Of a stretch of DNA of 64,000 nt, positions 58,005 to 64,000 are shown in pieces; positions within the stretch are counted from its first letter, which is position 1, and every line of letters begins with the position of its first letter. The DNA is from Aselliscus stoliczkanus (lineage: Eukaryota > Chordata > Mammalia > Chiroptera > Hipposideridae), in contig CM066733.1 of NCBI GenBank assembly GCA_033961575.1, positions 66,152,921-66,216,920 on the forward strand, given 5' to 3'. The position numbers and the translations under genes are program-made. The notes beneath the pieces are model-generated. The model saw only the letters and a program-made list of their open reading frames with translations. It ran no database searches and was not told where the DNA came from.

Positions 58005-60275
58005 ATTACTGAGATGGTGGAGTAGATAAATGCTGTGTTTGCGTCCTCTCATGACCAAATGAAAACTGCAACTAAACTACAGAAAAAACCATCATTGAGA
58101 ATCGCCTGAAGTCTAGCTGAACTTGGTGAACTCCAACCTAAGGACATACATAAGAAGCCACCTCAAGGCTGGTAAGAGTGGCGGATATGTGGAACTGACT
58201 GGCCCCATACCCACATGTGACTGTTAAAAATCAGGAGGGATATCTCAGCTTGAGGTTTCCCCCTGAGAAGTGAGGGGTCACACCCCACATCAGGTTGTCC
58301 ATCTCAGGATTCCACTGCTGAGGACAGAATTCCCCATAACTTCTGGCTGTGGCAACCAGGGAGATTGTGGCTGAGTGAGATGGAAGGCGGCTGTACTCCC
58401 AGGCTCTCCTCTTAAAGGAACTGCACACAGGCTTACTGATGGACCCACTGGCTCTGAGCTCCAGTGCTGGGAAAGCAGTTTGAAAGACACCAGAGGCAGA
58501 TGAGGAGGAACTGAGTTGTCTGGCTGCAGGGCAAGGGCTGGAGGGGCAGCTTTCTCCCAGACGGACATGCCGGCACAATCCTTTGTTTCTTTCTTGAGGC
58601 TTTCCCCATCCTGGCATGCAGACCCAGGTGGCCACCATATCTGAGTCTCCAACAACCTGGCTAACGCCATTCATTTACCTGCCCTGGTGATTACCCAAGA
58701 CTCTACCACACTCAACTTTCAGGCACATCCAAGCAGCTTCCAGTGGCTTTTCCATACAAATAGCTTGTCTTGGCTCATGCTGCAGACTTTCCTAAAATCT
58801 CTCAAAGGCTTACAAAACCCAAATAAGCAGCATCTGCTGTCAGCATCTCCCACATTTCTGGCTGAGCAGCTCTAAGGCTGGCACTAATGGCAGCCAGCTT
58901 TGGTTCAAGGCTTGGCCTCTCGAGGTAATAGAAGCCCAATGCAGGTGGTGGCCTTCTGCAGATTACTTGGTGGCTCATGCCAGGTGGCCCTGGGCAGGGC
59001 AGGCTGTGTCTAGACCTGGCCTGTGGCAGGGCCCCTCTCAGGAGGCTTCAGGGCTCGCATGCCCAGTGGCTGGCTTTGGACTGAGCCAGAGCGCCACCTG
59101 GCCCCCTCCAAGGACAAGACACCCACCAAGCAGACTGGGCAGGAAACAGAGCCCTGTTAAAGCAAATCCTGCTCCCTAGGGTCTGCCCCTGCACAACAGC
59201 TCCTCCACTATCATCACAACCAGTTCTTGCAACCAATCAGCTCCAGGGTCAATCCCTTCCACCGACATGCAAACAGCAACTGAGGCTCAACTACAACAGA
59301 GGGTACACATAACACACACAAGAGATATGCCTGGAGCACCTGGCTCTGGTGACCAGGGAGACTGGGCCATTGAACCCCACAGCACACCTACTACATTAGG
59401 CCACTCTACTAAGACCAGGAGACATAGCAGCATTATCTAATACATAGAAACAAACACAGGGAGGCAGTCAAGGTGGGAAGGCGAAGAAACATGTCCCAAA
59501 TGAAGGAACAGAACAAGCTCCAGAAAAAGAACTAAAAATAATGGAGATGAGCAATCTATCAGATGCGGAGCTCAAAACACTGGTTACAAGGATGCTTAAT
59601 AAACTTAGGAGAAGAGTAGATGAATTCAGTGAGAACTTCAACAAGAAATAGAAAACATAAAAAAGAACCAGTCAGAAATGAAGAAAACAATAACTGAAAT
59701 GAAGAATACGTTAGAGGGAAGGAACCACAAACAATACTTCAAAGGGACATATGAATCCATATGTTCATTACAGCATTATTTCCAATAGTCAAGACATGGA
59801 GGCAACCTGGGTGTCCATCAATGGATGAATGGTTAAAGAAGAGGTGCTACATATATACAATGGAATATTACTCAGCCATAAAGAAGAATGAAACCTTACC
59901 ATCTGCAGCAACATGCATGGACCTAAAATAAATGGTGTTGTGCTGAGTAAATTACGTCAGACAGAGAAAGACCAATGCTGTATGATTTCACTTACATGTG
60001 GAATCTAAAAACCAAAATAAACAAACAAAAGGGGAAAAAAAAACCTCATAGATACAGAGAACATTTTGATGGTTGCCAGATTAAAGGTGGGGTGGGTGAT
60101 GGTTGAAAAGGAGAAAGGATTAAGTACAAATTTGTTGTTACAAAGTAGTCATGGGAATGTAAGGTATAGCATAAGAAATATAGTCAATAATATTGTAACA
60201 ATTATGTATGGTGTCAGTGGGTACTAGACTTGTTGAGTGAACACTTCATAAGTTATATAGATGTCTAATCACTTA
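58005..60275 (+). mobile_element. Internally deleted L1 (copy 3)
   Basis: Same 5'UTR type as copy 1 (about 58010-59450: 'tggtggagtagataaatgctg', 'gcctgaagtctagctgaac', 'ctgggaaagcagttt'). ORF1-like start at about 59480-59720 ('ctccagaaaaagaactaaaaataatggagatgagcaatctatcag', 'aaacataaaaaagaaccagtcagaaatgaag'), then a jump at about 59722 to ORF2 3'-end sequence ('acttcaaagggacatatgaatccatatg') and a 3'UTR to about 60272. The junction differs from copies 1 and 2: all of ORF2 except its end, and most of ORF1, are missing. No obvious TSD; the 3' end may be cut short. The minus-strand frames of 126-147 codons at 58231-58674 lie in the 5'UTR and are not genes. Confidence 0.78.
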
Positions 60276-60279
60276 GGAC

Positions 60280-60770
60280 AAATTTTAATGCTTTATAAGC
60301 TCTACATATATAATATATTTAATTTCACACAATGTTAAAGTAAAATAATTCATACTTACTTTAAAAGCTATAATAGTTTCTTCTATGTTTCCTATAGTTT
60401 CATTGCCAAGGTGTTTTATAAAACACTTTAACTCTGTAGACAGTGAAAAGGAAAAGCACCAATATTGGAATGAAAGGACTTCTAAGCCTCAATAAAATGA
60501 GTATACTGTCCAAACTCTACACTAATACCTTCTTTCATTCTGTTACACTAGAGAAAATGCCTCTCCCATTTAAGTTCAACCTTTCCAAGGGGACACTCAG
60601 AAGCTATTAAATAAACATTCGTTGGATAAATAATTTGGTGAGTGAATGAATGAATGAATGATTTTTTTTCATTCTTAAGGAACTTACGCTGCCAACTTTC
60701 ATTTAACTCTCTAATAGGCCCATCCTTATATCCCTCCCCCACTCCCTTCCATTAACATTTGTTGAGTAAT
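60280..60770. other. Mostly unrecognised
   Basis: A short L2-like trace at about 60600-60662 ('aataaacattcgttggataa..gagtgaatgaatgaatgaatg'). No gene seen. Confidence 0.4.
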
Positions 60771-60835
60771 GGGGGTGGGGTGGGGGTGGGGGGAGAGAGA
60801 GAGGAAAAGAGAAAGAGAGAGAGGAAGAGAAACAC
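60771..60835 (+). repeat. G-rich and polypurine tract (G4-type)
   Basis: Runs of 5, 4, 5 and 6 G separated by single T (60771-60793) followed by (GA)n-rich purine sequence to about 60835. This satisfies the canonical G-quadruplex pattern with 1-nt loops. No gene or promoter was identified nearby. Confidence 0.9.
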
Positions 60836-60839
60836 AAAC

Positions 60840-61245
60840 AAAAAACTTTTTCCATTTATACCTCTATTTACAGTTCTCTTGTCCATCGAAATAAAAATAC
60901 TCAAGTGTTTTCTGACTCCCTGCTTTCATATTTTTACATTTGACTCACTTCCCACACTGTATAAATATGGTTCTTGTTCTCACCTATTCAATGAAAGTAT
61001 TTTCCAAAGGTCAATAATGATCTCCGCATAGCCAAGTTAAAGGCTCCTTTCTCTTGGTCATTATATTTGATCACTTTGCAAATATTTGACATTGATGATC
61101 AACTATGAAATACATATCTTTTTCCTGATATATTATGCACTACTCAGTTATTTACCTCTTTGGCTGCTTTTTTACCACATTGTTGTTTTTTTAAATTCAA
61201 AATCATTCAGTACTGACAATTCTTGATTGTCTTTCTTCTCAGACT
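60840..61245. other. AT-rich DNA, nothing recognised
   Basis: No gene or named repeat seen. Confidence 0.4.
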
Positions 61246-61254
61246 CTGCTGTTT

Positions 61255-61500
61255 CTCTAGGTCAGGTTTTTCAACCTTGGCACAACTGACATTTTGGACT
61301 AGATAATTCTTTTTGTGTGAGTGCTGTTCTGTATATTAGGGGATATTTAGAAGCATCCTTTCTCTCTACTCACTAAATGACATTAGCACACTCTCCTCCA
61401 GATGTGATAACCAAAAACATCTGCTTTGTCAAATATGCCCTGAGAGGCTAAATCACCCCTCATGGAAAATCACCATGGTCCTAGGTGATCTCATTGTAGT
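61255..61500. repeat. Old hAT-like DNA transposon fossil
   Basis: 'ctaggtcaggtttttcaaccttggcacaactgacattttggactagataattctttttgtg', 'ggatatttagaagcatcctttctctctactcactaaatgacattagcac', 'gtgataaccaaaaacatctg', 'ctgagaggctaaatcacccc'. I recognise this as a common mammalian DNA-transposon fossil (MER1-type group). Subfamily and orientation not fixed. Confidence 0.55.
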
Positions 61501-61639
61501 TCATGGTTTCTCTTATCATTCTATAATCTGGAAGCTCTTGATCTATATCCATCTTTGGCAGCGATATTGACTTCTCAAGTCAGTCACAATCTCAGTATCT
61601 TCACCGTTAAGTTTCTTATGAAAATAATTATTCAAAAGT

Positions 61640-62155
61640 TCCTAAATTAAGCCAATGAACTCCCTCACCATCCTATTTGTCTCTCTTCCATTTGTGGGCC
61701 TCATTAAATGGGCCCTTCCAGGTACTTGTGCCAGAAACATTGGATTAAATGCACTATTAAAAGGCATTCATGACTTCCTGTTGATTATAACTCAAAAATC
61801 ACTCTCAAATCCGACGAGTTGTCCCAATCTCTGCCAACACCAGTCTAACCCAGGTCACCATCTTATCTAGCTCCAGCGACTGTAGTGCCTCTCATACACT
61901 CCTCTGCCTTTTTCATCCATTCTCCCATTGAAGTCAAAACAATCTTTACAAAATTTCATGTCCCTCTCTTGCTTAAATTTATTCTTAATTTTCTCATTGC
62001 CTTTATAATAAAGAAGAGAGCTATTTAAAAGACGGTAGGGCCTAGTCCCCGCCAATTTCTCATCTTCGTTTTTCTCTGTTCTCCCACTTACTGTCTGTTT
62101 CAGCTTTATTGTCCTATCATTTTACTGAATGTGCCCTTGTTCTTTTTTGGCTCAG
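61640..62155 (+). repeat. L2 LINE fragment
   Basis: 'aatctttacaaaatttcatgtccctctcttgcttaaatttattcttaattttctcattgcctttataataaag' matches forward-strand L2 ('gatcatgtcactcccctgcttaaaac..tcaatggctccccattgcc'), preceded by 'cccaggtcaccatcttatctagctcc'. Confidence 0.6.
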
Positions 62156-62216
62156 GGCTATTTTCTAGAATAGCATCTCACCGACAACTTTGTTCCAGCT
62201 AGTGTTGTCCACCTGT

Positions 62217-62720
62217 GTAGTAGGCAGGCTAATAGCTCCCCGATGATGTCCATTTCCCAATTCCTGGAAACTGTGAGTATGCTAGGTTTTATTACAAAAG
62301 GGAATTAAGGTTGCAGGTGGAATTAAGGTTGCTAATCAGCTGACCTTAGGTAAAGAGATTTAAGTAAGGAGATTTTCCAGATGGACTCAATATAATTATG
62401 ATTACATAAAAATGGGAGGAGGAAGAAGATCTCACAATGATTGCAAGAAGGAATCGCAAGCTTGCAATTCACCATTGCAAGCTTGTAAAATGAAAGGGAA
62501 ATATAAACCAAGGAATATAGACAGTCTCTAGAAGATGGGAAATCAGGAAAACGAGTTATGCCCTCAGCCTCTACGAGGAATGAAACATTGACATTATTAG
62601 CTCAGTGAAATCCATTGAAGAGACTTCTGGTCTACCAAACTGTAAGACAATAGACTTGTATTTCTGAGCCACTAATTTTGGAGCAATTTGTTACAGAAGC
62701 AATAGAAAACTAACACAACC
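62217..62720 (+). mobile_element. Solo LTR of MaLR type
   Basis: 'taatagctccccgatgatgtccatttcccaattcctggaaactgtgag', 'ggaattaaggttgcaggtggaattaaggttgctaatcagctgacctt', 'ttccagatggactcaatataatta', then 'gtaagacaatagacttgtatt..gccactaattttggagcaatttgttacagaagcaatag'. MaLR LTR order. 'ggaattaaggttgc' appears twice near 62301-62335. A 12-bp-stem hairpin lies within it (62457-62485). Confidence 0.72.
62457..62485. other. Perfect 12-bp inverted repeat
   Basis: CAAGCTTGCAAT, 5-nt spacer TCACC, ATTGCAAGCTTG: perfect 12-bp arms at 62457-62468 and 62474-62485, inside the LTR at 62217-62720. Confidence 0.9.
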
Positions 62721-62750
62721 TATTACCTGCATCCATCTAATTTTTTTTTT

Positions 62751-62900
62751 ATTTTTATTTTTTTTAAGCTGAGCCATCCTGCCACCTGTTGGCAGCTCAA
62801 CTGCAACTCAGCTAGGGCTGCGCATTGAACTGCTGTTGCTCAGAGCTCAGCTAGCACTTTTGAGTGAGCTCTTAACCAATTGAGCCACTCAGCCGGCCCC
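62751..62900 (-). mobile_element. tRNA-headed SINE, third variant
   Basis: Minus-strand order: GGGGCCGGCTGAGTGGCTCA, 'attggttaagagctcac', then a body unlike the other two families ('gctctgagcaacagcagttcaatgcgcagccctagctgagttgcag', 'caggtggcaggatggctcagc') and an A-rich tail. The repeats ctaatttttttttt at 62737-62750 and 62901-62914 fit as TSDs, though they are T-rich. Confidence 0.8.
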
Positions 62901-62914
62901 CTAATTTTTTTTTT

Positions 62915-64000
62915 CCACAGTCTTTCTTATACTTGTAATTACATATCTAGTGACTCACCACTTTGCTAGACTAGTGTGCCAATGAAAACCACTTTGCTCT
63001 TATTTACTTACTACTTTTTGATAAATGTTTGAGCACTTGGTGAATGTTTCAGAATGAATGAACAAATCAAAGGATAATTTGGTTTAAGCTCTAACTTTGC
63101 TACTATATCATAAAAGTCTGCCTTGCATTTCACTGATTTCTGGAAACAAACAACGCCCCCAAAACATGTCCTATCCTTCTTTCAGTTACTTTGAAACTAA
63201 ATGAAATGAAATACGTGAGATAACCTCAAAAACCTTAAAGCCAAATCTGAATATAAATGTGAATTTGCAAAGACAACAGTTAAGTCAATATGCTTAATGA
63301 GCAGGCACCAAATTAACACTTAAATTTAATTATACAAAACTGGCTAGTGCTCAGAAGTTTTAGAGCAAAGTAACACCATGCATTGTGAACCTACTTCTCT
63401 ATTGGAAACTGGCTTCCAAAATGAGGTGGTGGGGTGGGATAAGAATAAAATTAGTAATATTAACTACACTTATATTAGTAGATGGAAAGTGTCATGAGAA
63501 GCTATCATGATAGAAATTGTAGAAAACTTTAGACCAGTGACAGGAGACTCTTCTCCATGAACACCTTGTTGTTCCTTGCGCACTCCATCATTTGAGTGTG
63601 TACAAAATGCTTTTCTAAGTTTTTATTTGTAATCCACTCACCATGTAAGTGAACTAGCTCTTTGAAATCTGGCTCATTTCTCTTTTCTCTGTGAAAATTG
63701 GTTTTAAAAATATTTGAAAATTGATTTGAGGAATCTAGATAGGCACAGAGGGCATTCCTTCTTTAGATGGGTTTTCAATTCAGGACAACCTTGGTTTGTA
63801 CTGTTTTAACAGAAATAATTCTGTATAAAGAACAATTAAGTCAGATACTGGAGAACTGAAAAGACTAAAAGGGAAAACTATGGTTCACTGAGTTAATAAT
63901 TGCAGGTCTAGCTATCACCTGTAGAACTGACAGAACCAAGAGAAGTGACTTGGGGTTTCTTCCACTTTAGAAACCTGGAGGAAAAGTTTCCTGGAACTGA
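62915..64000. other. AT-rich DNA, nothing recognised
   Basis: No gene or named repeat seen to the end of the window. Confidence 0.4.

Noticed and set aside
58231..58674. Overlapping 147- and 126-codon minus-strand frames
   Set aside because: Both are antisense to the 5'UTR of L1 copy 3; overlapping frames of similar length indicate GC-rich composition rather than coding.

Overview
This window looks like a stretch of mammalian nuclear DNA between genes or inside a long intron. It is AT-rich, has no long open reading frame, and is full of retroposons and DNA-transposon fossils. The best taxonomic clue is its set of tRNA-derived SINEs. One has a head almost identical to tRNA-Ile(AAU) followed by a body ending in CCCCAATAAAA. 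A second begins GGGCCGGCCGAGTGGC and occurs in short (~100-150 bp) and long (~430-450 bp) versions. From memory these resemble the SINEs of horseshoe-bat-type (rhinolophoid) bats, so a bat is the most likely source; this is inference, not a database match. No protein-coding host gene, functional tRNA, rRNA, CRISPR array or bacterial or plasmid signature was found. Every open frame of 60-200 codons that I could interpret lies in a repeat or looks like chance.

Layout. 1-4.99 kb is mostly unique AT-rich DNA with old L2 and MIR traces. 5.0-8.2 kb is an internally deleted L1, apparently inserted as one unit between 11-bp repeats, carrying a captured SINE fragment and a probable 3' transduction. 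8.4-10.7 kb holds a MaLR-type LTR and three long SINEs. 11.3-12.9 kb is an ancient L2 broken up by an L1 fragment and by a mariner MITE nested inside a second MITE. 15.5-18.5 kb has old L1 fragments and a second internally deleted L1 with the same deletion junction as the first. 18.5-30 kb is mostly unremarkable apart from old repeats and a second copy of the host MITE (25.6 kb). 30.4-31.1 kb has two SINEs of different families. 35-46.3 kb has L2, L1, MIR and LTR fossils, (CA)n arrays and three more SINEs. 47.3-50.7 kb has an LTR and a young 5'-truncated L1 with clean target-site duplications and an ORF2 damaged mainly by a single-base insertion. 52-57.4 kb has an LTR, a 129-bp mariner MITE, two SINEs and an L1 fragment. 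58-60.3 kb is a third internally deleted L1 with a different deletion. 60.7 kb has a strong G-quadruplex-type tract, and 61.2-62.9 kb has hAT, L2, LTR and SINE copies.

The elements act as a layered record. L2 and MIR are the base, LTRs, L1M and hAT fossils lie on them, and the bat-type SINEs and one L1 are youngest: most SINEs still have target-site duplications of 8-18 bp, and several visibly split older repeats. The most interesting signals are the internally deleted L1 lineage, the SINE/L1 microhomology chimera, the MITE-in-MITE hairpin, and the SINE families that share heads or tails but differ in body.
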